From assembly GCF_030272895.1 (NCBI RefSeq), contig NZ_JALRNF010000003.1:62001-126000 (forward strand): a stretch of DNA of 64,000 nt. Reading direction: 5' to 3'. The DNA is from Pseudomonas sp. BGr12 (GTDB taxonomy: Bacteria; Pseudomonadota; Gammaproteobacteria; Pseudomonadales; Pseudomonadaceae). Both the position numbers and the translations under genes were made by a program. The notes under the pieces were generated by a model. It saw only the letters and a program-made list of their open reading frames with translations, was not told where the DNA came from and did no database searches. Positions 25,092 through 33,428 of the stretch are shown here, piece by piece; within the stretch, counting starts at the first letter, position 1; every line of letters starts with the position of its first letter.

Positions 25092-26081
25092 ATGAGTTTT
25101 GTCAGCGTACAGAATCTGCAGAAAAGCTATGGCGGCAGCCCGGTGTTCAATGACATCAACTGCCAGATCCAGCGCGGCGAGTTCGTCACCCTGCTCGGCC
25201 CCTCCGGCTGCGGCAAATCCACCCTGCTGCGCTGCATCGCCGGCCTGACCGCGGTCGACAGCGGCAAGATCCTCCTGGACGGCACCGACCTGGTACCCCT
25301 GAGCCCGCAAAAACGCGGGATCGGCATGGTGTTCCAGAGCTATGCGCTGTTCCCCAACATGACCGTGGAACAGAACGTCGCTTTCGGCCTGCGCATGCAG
25401 AAGGTCAATGCCGACGACAGCCGCAGCCGGGTGCGCGACGTGCTGCAACTGGTCGAACTGCAGGATTTTGCCGGCCGTTACCCGCACCAGTTGTCCGGCG
25501 GCCAGTGCCAGCGCGTGGCCCTGGCCCGCTCGCTGGTCACCCGGCCGCGCCTGCTGCTGCTCGACGAGCCGCTGTCGGCGCTGGATGCGCGGATCCGCAA
25601 GCACCTGCGCGAACAGATCCGCCAGATCCAGCGCGAGCTGGGCCTGACCACCATCTTCGTCACCCACGACCAGGAAGAGGCGCTGACCATGTCCGACCGC
25701 ATCTTCCTGATGAACCAGGGCCGCATCGTCCAGAGCGGCGACGCCGAAACCCTCTACACCGCGCCGGTGGACGTGTTCGCCGCCGGCTTCATCGGCAACT
25801 ACAACCTGCTCGACGCCGACAGCGCCAGCCGCCTGCTGCAGCGCCCGGTGCACAGCCGCCTGGCGATCCGCCCGGAAGCCATTGCCCTGAGCCTTAGCGG
25901 CGAGCTCGACGGCCTGGTGCGCAGCCACAGCCTGCTGGGCAACGTGATCCGCTACCGGGTCGAGGCCCGCGGGGTAGAATTGCTGGTCGACGTGCTCAAC
26001 CGCTCGTCTGCCGATCTGCACGCCGATGGCCAGCGGGTATCCTTGACCATCGATCCCACCGCCCTCTGCGAAGTCGCCTGA
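25092..26081 (+). CDS. ABC importer ATP-binding protein
   Basis: A protein of 329 residues. Walker A GPSGCGKST (near residue 36), Q-loop VFQSYALFPNMTVEQNV, signature LSGGQCQRVALARSL, Walker B LLLLDEPLSALD and H-loop VTHDQEEA are all intact. The C-terminal region (from about 240) resembles a TOBE domain with AIRPEAIALS. It energises uptake by the two permeases. A spacer of 25 bases separates it from the HAD phosphatase gene. Confidence 0.93.
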   Translation: MSFVSVQNLQKSYGGSPVFNDINCQIQRGEFVTLLGPSGCGKSTLLRCIAGLTAVDSGKILLDGTDLVPLSPQKRGIGMVFQSYALFPNMTVEQNVAFGLRMQKVNADDSRSRVRDVLQLVELQDFAGRYPHQLSGGQCQRVALARSLVTRPRLLLLDEPLSALDARIRKHLREQIRQIQRELGLTTIFVTHDQEEALTMSDRIFLMNQGRIVQSGDAETLYTAPVDVFAAGFIGNYNLLDADSASRLLQRPVHSRLAIRPEAIALSLSGELDGLVRSHSLLGNVIRYRVEARGVELLVDVLNRSSADLHADGQRVSLTIDPTALCEVA

Positions 26082-26106
26082 GGGCTGCACAGGAGTTTTA
26101 CTGAAC

Positions 26107-26760
26107 ATGGCACTAGCGATTTTCGATCTGGACGAGACCCTGATCCATGGTGACTGCGCTTCGCTGTGGAGCGAGCAGATGGCCCGCCTGGGGTGGGTCG
26201 ATGGTGAATCCTTCATGCGCCGCGACAAGGAGTTGATGGACGCCTACGGCAGGGGCCACCTGGCGATGGAGGACTACATGGCCTTCAGCCTGGAGCCGCT
26301 GATTGGCCGAACCCCGGAGGAAGTCGATCACTTGGTCGGCCCTTGGGTTGAAGACTTCATCGAACCGATTATCTTCAGTGACGCAACCAGAACCATTGCA
26401 GCCCACCGTAAAGCCGGTGACCGGATTCTGGTGATATCAGCCTCCGGCACCCACCTGGTTCGGCCGATTGCCGAACGCCTGGGTATAGACGAGATTCTCG
26501 GCATTGAACTGGACCTGGAGCACGGTGTTTATAACGGCAAAACAAAGGGCGTACTGACCTACCGCGAAGGCAAGATTACCCGCCTGCTGGATTGGCTGGA
26601 CCAGGAAGAAGAGAACCTCGAAGGCGCGAGCTTCTATTCCGACTCGCGCAATGACCTGCCGCTATTGTTGAAGGTGGATTTCCCGCATGTGGTCAATCCG
26701 GATCCGGTGCTGCGTGAGCAGGCCGAGGAAAAAGGCTGGCCAATCCACGCCTGGAGCTGA
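26107..26760 (+). CDS. HAD-IB family phosphatase
   Basis: A protein of 217 residues. HAD motif I is FDLDETL (nucleophile Asp7, acid Asp9), motif II is VISASGTHL, a Lys lies in GKTKGVLTYREGK and motif IV is YSDSRNDLPLL. The helical cap after motif I is of the C1 (SerB-like) type. It starts after AGGAGTTTTACTGAAC, 25 bases behind the importer ATPase, so it is probably in the same operon. It could remove phosphate from the product of the upstream phosphodiesterase-like enzyme, but proteins of this subfamily are promiscuous and that is inference. Confidence 0.85.
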   Translation: MALAIFDLDETLIHGDCASLWSEQMARLGWVDGESFMRRDKELMDAYGRGHLAMEDYMAFSLEPLIGRTPEEVDHLVGPWVEDFIEPIIFSDATRTIAAHRKAGDRILVISASGTHLVRPIAERLGIDEILGIELDLEHGVYNGKTKGVLTYREGKITRLLDWLDQEEENLEGASFYSDSRNDLPLLLKVDFPHVVNPDPVLREQAEEKGWPIHAWS

Positions 26761-26767
26761 GGGCCTC

Positions 26768-26822
26768 ATCGCGGGGCAAGCCCGCTCCTACAAGGCGTGT
26801 AGGAGCGGGCTTGCCCCGCGAT
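26768..26822. repeat. REP pair 8
   Basis: Two short-type arms, nearly perfect inverted copies with a short centre, between the convergent HAD and quinone oxidoreductase genes. Confidence 0.9.
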
Positions 26823-26829
26823 CAGCGGC

Positions 26830-27792
26830 CTACACCAGGCTCTCGTCGATCACCAGCACCAGCTTGCCCGACACCTGGTTGCTCGCCAGCTCGGCAAACG
26901 CCGCCTCGGCATCCTTGATCGGATAAGCCTTGGCCAACTGCGGCTTGAGCCGGCCTTCAGCGAACAGCGGCCACACCTGCTGCCCCAGGTCGCTGAGCAG
27001 ATCGGCCTTGAACTGATCGTCACGGGTACGCAGGGTCGAGCCGACCACCTGCACCCGCTTGACCAGCAACTGGGCCAGGTCCAGCTCGGCCTTGCGCCCG
27101 CCCATCAGGCCGATGATCACCCAGCGCCCGTCCCGCGCCAGCAATTTGAGGTTGAGCTCGGCGTAACTGGCCCCGACCGGATCGAGGATCACATCGAACG
27201 GGCCGAAATCGTTCAAGCCATTGATGTCGTCACCCCGCACCACCCCACCCGTGGCGCCGAGGCTCTCGCAGTAGGCCAGACGCTCGCTGGAGCCGACACT
27301 GACCCAGCACGGGCTGCCAAAAGCCTTGCACAGCTGGATCGCCGCCGAACCCACGCCGCTGGCGCCGGCATGCAGCAACACTTTCTCGCCGGGCTTGAGG
27401 CCCGCCAGCTGGAACACATTGAGCCAGGCCGTGGCGTACACTTCGGGGATCGCCGCCGCTTCCTGCAGGCTCAAGCCTTCAGGCACCGGCAGCACATGAC
27501 GGCCATCGACCACCACTTCTTCGGCCATGCCGCCACCGGCCAGCAGCGCGCAGACCCGGTCGCCCACCTGCCAGGACGATCCCGGGCCCACTTCGCTGAT
27601 CACCCCGGCGCACTCAAGGCCGAGGAATTCACTGGCCCCCGGCGGCGGTGGATAAAGCCCGGCGCGCTGCAGCAGGTCGGCACGATTGAGGCCGGCAGCG
27701 GCCACTCGAATACGTACTTGACCGATATCGCAAGCAGGACTTGTCGTCGCAACCCACTCCACATGTCCGTCAACGCCTTGCAATGCCTTCAC
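26830..27792 (-). CDS. NAD(P)H quinone oxidoreductase, zeta-crystallin/PIG3 type (MDR superfamily)
   Basis: A zinc-free medium-chain reductase of 320 residues. The N-terminal GroES-like part has GLNRADLLQRAGLYPPPPGASEFLGLECAGVI. The Rossmann motif is HAGASGVGSAAIQLCKAFG, near residue 145, followed by DVILDPVGA and VIIGLMGG. The PPPPGAS stretch and overall length match the PIG3/quinone reductase branch. It probably reduces quinones or other electrophilic carbonyl compounds with NADPH. It is divergent from prc across about 107 bases that contain a GC-rich hairpin. Confidence 0.88.
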   Translation of the reverse strand: MKALQGVDGHVEWVATTSPACDIGQVRIRVAAAGLNRADLLQRAGLYPPPPGASEFLGLECAGVISEVGPGSSWQVGDRVCALLAGGGMAEEVVVDGRHVLPVPEGLSLQEAAAIPEVYATAWLNVFQLAGLKPGEKVLLHAGASGVGSAAIQLCKAFGSPCWVSVGSSERLAYCESLGATGGVVRGDDINGLNDFGPFDVILDPVGASYAELNLKLLARDGRWVIIGLMGGRKAELDLAQLLVKRVQVVGSTLRTRDDQFKADLLSDLGQQVWPLFAEGRLKPQLAKAYPIKDAEAAFAELASNQVSGKLVLVIDESLV

Positions 27793-27820
27793 AGTGCCTC
27801 CATAGTTGAGTCATGACTGG

Positions 27821-27843
27821 GCCCGGGGGCTGAAGCCCCGGGC
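27821..27843. repeat. GC-rich hairpin between quinone reductase and prc
   Basis: Arms GCCCGGGGGCT and AGCCCCGGGC pair around two bases with one bulged G. It lies in the divergent intergenic region, 57 bases before the first possible prc start; only a three-base T run follows, so its role as terminator or leader structure is open. Confidence 0.45.
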
Positions 27844-27899
27844 TTTCTGCATTATGCGTCCGGTTCTCATGGAACCGGCGAATTCAAAGACGGCCTACT

Positions 27900-30020
27900 A
27901 TGCGTGATCAATTGTCCCTACGTCGATTCAGCATGAAGCATTTTCTGCCAAGCACCACCCTAGCCCTGTTGATCGGCCTGGGCAGTCTGCCGCTGGCGGG
28001 CAATGCATGGGCCAGCAACAGCTGGGACAAACTCCAGCCAGGGCGCGACGAAGTGGTCGCCAGCCTCAATGTGGTCGAGTTGCTCAAGCGCCACCACTAC
28101 AGCAAGCCGCCGCTCAACGATGCGCGCTCCGTCATTATCTACGACAGCTACCTGAAGCTGCTCGATCCGGCCCGCAGCTACTTCCTGGCCAGCGACATCG
28201 CCGAATTCGACAAGTGGAAGACCCAGTTCGACGACTTCCTCAAGAGCGGCAACCTCGACCCCGGTTTCACCATCTACAAGCGCTACCTGGACCGGGTCAA
28301 ATCGCGCCTGGACTTCGCCCTGGCCGAGCTGAACAAGGGCGTCGAGAACTTCGACTTCACCACCAAGGAAACCCTGCTGGTCGACCGCAAGGACGCCCCG
28401 TGGCTGAAGAACCAGGCCGAACTCGACGACCTGTGGCGCAAACGGGTCAAGGACGAAGTGCTGCGCCTGAAGATCGCCGGCAAGGAGAACAAGGCCATCC
28501 AGGAGCTGCTGACCAAGCGCTACAAGAACCAGCTGACGCGCCTGGACCAGACCCGTGCCGAGGATATCTTCCAGGCCTACATCAACACCTTCGCCCAGTC
28601 CTACGATCCGCACACCAACTACCTGTCGCCGGACAACGCGGAAAACTTCGATATCAACATGAGCCTGTCGCTCGAAGGTATCGGCGCCGTGCTGCAAAGC
28701 GACAACGACCAGGTCAAGATCGTGCGCCTGGTACCGGCCGGCCCGGCCGCCAAGACCAAGCAAGTGGCGCCTGCCGACAAGATCATCGGCGTGGCCCAGG
28801 GCGACAAGGAAATGGTCGACGTGATCGGCTGGCGCCTGGACGAAGTGGTCAAGCTGATCCGCGGGCCGAAAGGCTCGGTGGTGCGCCTGGAAGTCATCCC
28901 GGCCAGCAATGCGCCGAACGACCAGACCAGCAAGATCGTGCCGATCACCCGCGAGGCGGTGAAGCTTGAAGAGCAGGCGGCGAAAAAATCGGTGCTCAAA
29001 CTCAAGCAGGATGGCCGCGACTACAAGCTCGGCATCATCGAGATCCCGGCCTTCTACCTGGACTTCAAGGCCTTCCGTGCCGGCGATCCGGAGTACAAGA
29101 GCACCACCCGTGACGTGAAGAAGCTGCTCACCGAACTGCAGAAGGAAAAAGTCGACGGCGTGGTCATCGACCTGCGCAACAACGGCGGCGGTTCCCTGCA
29201 GGAAGCCACCGAGCTGACCAGCCTGTTCATCGACAAGGGCCCGACGGTGCTGGTACGCAACAGCGACGGCCGCGTCGATGTGCTCGAAGACGAGAACAAC
29301 GGCGCCTTCTACAAGGGCCCGCTGGCCCTGGTGGTCAACCGCCTGTCGGCCTCGGCCTCGGAGATCTTCGCCGGCGCCATGCAGGACTACCACCGCGCGC
29401 TGATCCTCGGCGGCCAGACCTTCGGCAAGGGCACCGTGCAGACCATCCAGCCGCTCAACCATGGCGAGCTGAAACTGACCCTGGCCAAGTTCTACCGGGT
29501 TTCCGGGCAGAGCACCCAGCACCAGGGCGTGCTGCCGGACATCGACTACCCGTCGATCATCGACACCAAGGAAATCGGCGAGAGCGCCCTGCCCGAGGCC
29601 ATGCCGTGGGACACCATCCGCCCGGCGATCCGGCCTGCGGTCGACCCGTTCAAGCCGTTCCTGGCCCAGCTCAAGGCCCGTCACGACAGCCGCACGGCCA
29701 AGGATCCGGAGTTCGTCTACATCCGCGACCGCCTGGCGCTGACCCAGAAGCTGATGAACGAGAAGACCGTCAGCCTCAACGAAGCCGAACGCCGTGCCCA
29801 GCATGCCGATATCGAAAGCAAGCAGCTGGCGCTGGAGAACACCCGGCGCAAGGCCAAGGGCGAGGAGCCGCTCAAGGAGCTGAAGAAAGAAGACGAAGAC
29901 GCCCTGCCGATCGAGCCGGACGATACCAAGCCGGAAGACGACGCCTACCTGTCGGAGTCCGGGCGTATCCTGCTCGACTACCTGGGGCTGAACTCGGCGG
30001 TGGCGAAAAACAACCGCTGA
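27900..30020 (+). CDS. prc: Tail-specific periplasmic protease Prc (AlgO)
   Basis: A protein of 706 residues, of normal length for the S41A family. A signal peptide (ALLIGLGSLPLAGNAWA) is reached from either Met1 or Met12 (27933). A PDZ domain lies at about 240-330 (LSLEGIGAVLQSDNDQVKIVRLVPAGPA). The protease core contains VVIDLRNNGGGSLQEA and the catalytic Ser/Lys segment NRLSASASEIFAGAMQDYHRALILGGQTFGKG. A charged C-terminal tail follows. Prc degrades proteins with unstructured C-termini; in P. aeruginosa AlgO contributes to sigma-22/alginate control. An intrinsic terminator follows. Confidence 0.95.
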   Translation: MRDQLSLRRFSMKHFLPSTTLALLIGLGSLPLAGNAWASNSWDKLQPGRDEVVASLNVVELLKRHHYSKPPLNDARSVIIYDSYLKLLDPARSYFLASDIAEFDKWKTQFDDFLKSGNLDPGFTIYKRYLDRVKSRLDFALAELNKGVENFDFTTKETLLVDRKDAPWLKNQAELDDLWRKRVKDEVLRLKIAGKENKAIQELLTKRYKNQLTRLDQTRAEDIFQAYINTFAQSYDPHTNYLSPDNAENFDINMSLSLEGIGAVLQSDNDQVKIVRLVPAGPAAKTKQVAPADKIIGVAQGDKEMVDVIGWRLDEVVKLIRGPKGSVVRLEVIPASNAPNDQTSKIVPITREAVKLEEQAAKKSVLKLKQDGRDYKLGIIEIPAFYLDFKAFRAGDPEYKSTTRDVKKLLTELQKEKVDGVVIDLRNNGGGSLQEATELTSLFIDKGPTVLVRNSDGRVDVLEDENNGAFYKGPLALVVNRLSASASEIFAGAMQDYHRALILGGQTFGKGTVQTIQPLNHGELKLTLAKFYRVSGQSTQHQGVLPDIDYPSIIDTKEIGESALPEAMPWDTIRPAIRPAVDPFKPFLAQLKARHDSRTAKDPEFVYIRDRLALTQKLMNEKTVSLNEAERRAQHADIESKQLALENTRRKAKGEEPLKELKKEDEDALPIEPDDTKPEDDAYLSESGRILLDYLGLNSAVAKNNR

Positions 30021-30090
30021 AAGTGATGGCAAGATAATGTGACTGTGCCGCTATTGCGTCATCAAACAGTCACGATTCTGTCGTGAAATA

Positions 30091-30128
30091 AGGGACTGAG
30101 CGCCGCTGGCCTCAGTCCCTTTTTTTTC
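30091..30128 (+). terminator. Intrinsic terminator after prc
   Basis: Stem AGGGACTGAG / CTCAGTCCCT with a ten-base loop, followed by seven more T. It ends 15 bases before the next gene, so it also lies in that gene's immediate upstream region. Confidence 0.9.
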
Positions 30129-30142
30129 AAGGCAGTGCCACC

Positions 30143-31915
30143 ATGACCGTGACCGAACAGCTCAGTGCGTTGAGCGCCATCCTTGCTCAAAGCAGTTTGC
30201 ACAGTCTGTTCCAGCCCATTGTCTGCCTCTCCGAGCGGCGCATCCTCGGCTACGAAGCCTTGAGCCGCGGGCCCTCCAACAGCCCGCTGCATTCGCCGCT
30301 GAACCTGTTCTCTGTGGCCCGCCACGCCGGGCGCCTGACCGAACTGGAAGTGGCCTGCCGGGAAAGCGCGTGCCGGCGCTTCAGCCAGCAACGACTGGAC
30401 GGCAAACTGTTTCTCAACGTCTCCCCCGAGTCCCTGCTCGAACCCCAGTACCAGTCCGGGCGCACCCTGAAGATGCTCCACGACCTGGGGCTGTCGCCCG
30501 ACCGGGTGGTGATCGAGTTGACCGAACAGACCCCGACAGACGATTTCCAGCTGTTGTTCAATGCCCTGCACCATTACCGCGACATGGGCTTTTCCATTGC
30601 CCTGGACGACCTGGGCGCCGGTTATTCGAGCCTGCGGCTGTGGTCGGAACTGCGCCCGGACTACGTCAAGATCGACCGTCACTTCATCGACGGCATCCAC
30701 CTGGATGCGGTCAAGCGCGAGTTCGTCGGCTCGATCCTGCAGATCGCCCGGGCGTCGAGGGCCCAGGTGATCGCCGAAGGCATCGAACTGGCCGAGGAAC
30801 TGGAGGTACTGACCGACATGGGCGTCGACCTGGTCCAGGGTTACCTGCTCGGCCGCCCCCAGGAACAGCCGTGCCGGGATGTCCAGCAGATGCTCGGCCA
30901 GCCACCCCGCGAGGTCCAGGTGTTGAACGAGGACAGCGGCAACCTCGCCGCCCTGCTCAACGAACAACCCGCGGTGAACCGGGACACGCCGACGGCGCAG
31001 GTGCTGGAGCTGTTCCGCCGCCAGGCCAACCTCAACTCCCTGGCGGTGCTCAACGAGCGTCGCCAGCCGTGCGGCATCGTCCACCGCCACTCGCTGTCCG
31101 ATGCCCTGCTCAAACCCTTCGCCACCGACCTGTTCGCGCGCAAGCCGATCAGCCGGCTGATGAGCGATGACTTTCTCGCCGTGGAGCTGGTGCAGTCGCT
31201 GCAGCAGGTCAGCCGCCTGCTCACCAGCCGCGCCCGCCAGCGCATCGAGGAAGATTTCATCATCACCCACAATGGCCGCTACCTGGGCCTGGGCCGGGTG
31301 ATCGACGTGCTCAAGCTGATCACCGAACAGAAGATCCAGCAGGCGCGCTATGCCAACCCCCTGACCCTGCTGCCCGGCAACGTGCCGATCCAGCAATGCC
31401 TGACCCGGCTGCTGCACCAGCAGCGCCCGGCGGCAATCTGTTATGTGGATATCGACAGTTTCAAGCCGTTCAATGACCTCTATGGCTACGCCCGTGGCGA
31501 CGAGGTGTTGCTGTGCCTGGCCCAGTGCCTGAATGAACGGGTCGATCCCCATCATGACTTCGTCGGCCATATCGGCGGTGACGACTTCATGCTGGTGCTC
31601 GGTTCCGGGGATTGGGAACAGCGCTTGCAGCGGCTGCTGGAGGACTTTGCGCGGCAATGCCAGCGCTTCTACCGCGCCGAACACTTGCAGGCCGGCTGCT
31701 TTATCGCGTCCAACCGCCAAGGGCTGCGGCAGACGTTCGCCTTGCTGTCACTGTCGATCGGTGTGGTGCTGCTGCACCCGCACGCCTGCGCCGAACTGGA
31801 TGCCGGACAACTGGCGGAACTGGCCTCCCAGGCCAAGCACCGGGCCAAGGACATACCCGGGCAGAGTATCTACCGGATCGACACCCACCCGGCGGCTCAG
31901 GCCTCTTCGGGGTAG
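30143..31915 (+). CDS. EAL-CBS-GGDEF cyclic-di-GMP protein
   Basis: A cytoplasmic protein of 590 residues with no membrane segment. The EAL domain (about 1-245) keeps the catalytic set: YEALSRG, NVSPESL, IELTE, ALDDLGAGYSSL, YVKIDR, IAEGIE and QGYLLGRP. It is therefore predicted to hydrolyse c-di-GMP. The middle (about 270-405) looks like a pair of CBS motifs, which often bind adenine nucleotides. The C-terminal GGDEF domain (about 420-590) has GGDDF instead of GG(D/E)EF and no evident RxxD, so cyclase activity is doubtful. It starts 123 bases after prc, separated by the terminator, so it may have its own promoter. The same order occurs in P. aeruginosa. Confidence 0.92.
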   Translation: MTVTEQLSALSAILAQSSLHSLFQPIVCLSERRILGYEALSRGPSNSPLHSPLNLFSVARHAGRLTELEVACRESACRRFSQQRLDGKLFLNVSPESLLEPQYQSGRTLKMLHDLGLSPDRVVIELTEQTPTDDFQLLFNALHHYRDMGFSIALDDLGAGYSSLRLWSELRPDYVKIDRHFIDGIHLDAVKREFVGSILQIARASRAQVIAEGIELAEELEVLTDMGVDLVQGYLLGRPQEQPCRDVQQMLGQPPREVQVLNEDSGNLAALLNEQPAVNRDTPTAQVLELFRRQANLNSLAVLNERRQPCGIVHRHSLSDALLKPFATDLFARKPISRLMSDDFLAVELVQSLQQVSRLLTSRARQRIEEDFIITHNGRYLGLGRVIDVLKLITEQKIQQARYANPLTLLPGNVPIQQCLTRLLHQQRPAAICYVDIDSFKPFNDLYGYARGDEVLLCLAQCLNERVDPHHDFVGHIGGDDFMLVLGSGDWEQRLQRLLEDFARQCQRFYRAEHLQAGCFIASNRQGLRQTFALLSLSIGVVLLHPHACAELDAGQLAELASQAKHRAKDIPGQSIYRIDTHPAAQASSG

Positions 31916-32265
31916 CTGTACTCGAACACCCGGACCACTTCGGAGGCGTGCCAGGACGCGGCGGCCATGCCGTCCGACGGCCCGGAAAAACGCCCCAGGC
32001 GCTCCACGCACTCGAAGAAACCGGTACGCGGCAGGCGGCTGGCGCCCTGGCTGATCACCAACGAGCTGCGCAGCGGCTGCTCGGCCCGGGCATCCAGCGC
32101 GGCCAGATGCTCGAGGGCGGCAGTCAGGGTCTGCATGGCGGGGCTGGGCAATTGCAGGCGTTCGAGCAGGGCACGGTAGGTCAACAGGTGGCGTTGGCGG
32201 CGAGCCAGGTCCAGCTCGCCGAGCAGACCGTCCCAGTGCTGGCGGCTGATCCGCACGCTACTCAC
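31897..32265 (-). CDS. Unknown protein coupled to XRE-type regulator
   Basis: A protein of 122 residues with no membrane segment or signal, and with several Trp and charged helices (ISRQHWDGLLGELDLARRQRHLLTYRALLERL). It starts with GTG at 32265 inside the stop of the upstream regulator gene (GTGA), so it is translationally coupled to it. Its last 19 bases overlap the convergent EAL-CBS-GGDEF gene. I do not recognise a family. The position resembles the second gene of a regulator-plus-effector pair such as a toxin-antitoxin module, but no toxin motif is visible. Confidence 0.72.
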   Translation of the reverse strand: MSSVRISRQHWDGLLGELDLARRQRHLLTYRALLERLQLPSPAMQTLTAALEHLAALDARAEQPLRSSLVISQGASRLPRTGFFECVERLGRFSGPSDGMAAASWHASEVVRVFEYSYPEEA

Positions 32266-32606
32266 GACGGCTCGCTCCAGCCGGCCACGCCCAGCTCCCA
32301 GGCCAGGCTGCGACGGATCGCGTTATCCGGCTGACGCTCGCCACTTTCGATCAGGGCCAGGTACACCGGGCTGATACCGACGCTGCGTGCCAATTGCTCC
32401 GGCGCCAGGCCCTTGCTTTCACGCAAACGCGCCAGCTCGCTGAAACTCGGCAGGCTGGCGCTTGCGCTGGGTGATGGGGTGGAACTGGTGTTTTCAACGG
32501 CAACCGGCTCGCTCTGGCCCGCTGCTTTCAGTAGTGCCTGGTACTGATCCCAGGGTACAACCGCATACTCGGGTTGACCGTCCCGGCTTATGACCTGAAT
32601 TCCCAT
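32262..32606 (-). CDS. XRE-family HTH regulator with antitoxin-like N-terminus
   Basis: A protein of 114 residues. The N-terminal part (MGIQVISRDGQPEYAVVPW, then DQYQALLKAA) resembles the beta-strand/helix start of Phd/YefM-like antitoxins. A Ser/Pro-rich linker follows (about 35-55). The C-terminal helix-turn-helix (about 55-105) reads LARLRESKGLAPEQLARSVGISPVYLALIESGERQPDNAIRRSLAWEL, a normal Cro/C1-type domain. It overlaps the unknown gene 31897-32265 by four bases. Two tandem inverted repeats just upstream suggest autoregulation. Confidence 0.82.
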   Translation of the reverse strand: MGIQVISRDGQPEYAVVPWDQYQALLKAAGQSEPVAVENTSSTPSPSASASLPSFSELARLRESKGLAPEQLARSVGISPVYLALIESGERQPDNAIRRSLAWELGVAGWSEPS

Positions 32607-32620
32607 ACAACCCCCTTGTA

Positions 32621-32659
32621 GGATTACGGCATGTAATCCGTAGGCATAACCCTTATGCC
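32621..32659. promoter_or_regulatory. Tandem inverted repeats and promoter of the XRE gene
   Basis: Two perfect inverted repeats stand side by side: GGATTAC-GGCAT-GTAATCC (32621-32639) and GGCATAA-CCC-TTATGCC (32643-32659). On the minus strand a consensus -10 box TATAAT lies immediately upstream of the second repeat, so the repeats would cover the transcription start. This is a typical autoregulatory operator layout. Confidence 0.55.
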
Positions 32660-32704
32660 AATTATATAACCAGCCAGCCGGGGTGTGCAGGGGGCGCGCG
32701 CCAA

Positions 32705-33145
32705 TCAGCTTTTTTCATGTTCCAGGTGCAGGGCTTGGGGGGTGTCGGGCAGGCGTTCGACCACCCGCAGCTTTTCCGGTGCCTGGCGCTTGCGCCAGGC
32801 GCTGAAGGCTGCCAGCTCATCGGAAACAGCCTTGAGCACCCAGGCCAGCACGGCGATGTCATCGAGCAGGCCGACACCCAGCAACCAGTCGGGAATCGCA
32901 TCCAGGGGGCTGACGAAGTACAGCAGCCCGGCTACCACCGTCACCAGCGCCCTGGGGCTGATGGCGCGGTACTCGCCACGCCACCAGGCCAGGCACAGGG
33001 CCTGCATCAGGCGCACGTCCTCGCGCAGCTTGCCGAGCCGTGGCCCTTTGCGCGCCACGGCGAAAATCAGCGCCGGCAGTCGGCCACGGCTGAGCAAACG
33101 CTCGGCCAGGGGCAGGAAACGGGCGAAACTCCACGGTGCTTTCAT
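32705..33145 (-). CDS. DUF1232 (YkvA-like) membrane protein
   Basis: A protein of 146 residues with the DUF1232 core: ALVTVVAGLLYFVSPLDAIPDWLLGVGLLDDIAVLAWVLKAV (about 70-110). The conserved SPLDAIPD motif is flanked by hydrophobic helices. The start at 33145 has GGGAGGCTGT upstream. The function of the family is unknown. A striking palindrome with two DnaA-box sequences lies 26 bases upstream of the start codon. Confidence 0.85.
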   Translation of the reverse strand: MKAPWSFARFLPLAERLLSRGRLPALIFAVARKGPRLGKLREDVRLMQALCLAWWRGEYRAISPRALVTVVAGLLYFVSPLDAIPDWLLGVGLLDDIAVLAWVLKAVSDELAAFSAWRKRQAPEKLRVVERLPDTPQALHLEHEKS

Positions 33146-33170
33146 ACAGCCTCCCGCTAGTTACCAAGGA

Positions 33171-33201
33171 AAGGTTATCCACAATTATTGTGGATAACCT
33201 T
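33171..33201. repeat. 31-bp palindrome made of two opposed DnaA-box sequences
   Basis: Perfect 14-base arms (AAGGTTATCCACAA and its complement) separated by TTA. Each arm contains the consensus DnaA box TTATCCACA (33175-33183 and, inverted, 33189-33197). It lies in the upstream region of the DUF1232 gene. Confidence 0.7.
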
Positions 33202-33385
33202 GTGAACAGAGCCCCTTCGCGGGCTCGCGGCGCCCGCCCGGCAAGGGTCGCGCTCAAATCGGGCGTTTTTTACACACCTGTTTCAATTGCCGCAAACGTT
33301 TTGCCTATCCTGCACCATTTCCTGTTCGACCGCAGTTTTTCAGACGCTTGCAGCGGCGCAGGGTTCACCTCCAAGCCAGAAACGA

Positions 33386-33411
33386 CAACGCCCCGTCGGG
33401 ACGGGGCGTTG
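33386..33411 (-). terminator. Terminator after fkpA-type gene
   Basis: Stem CAACGCCCCGTC / GACGGGGCGTTG, a strong GC hairpin starting 18 bases beyond the stop codon. The trailing T-run on the minus strand is interrupted (GTCGTTTC). Confidence 0.75.
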
Positions 33412-33428
33412 GCAATACAGCGTGCGGC

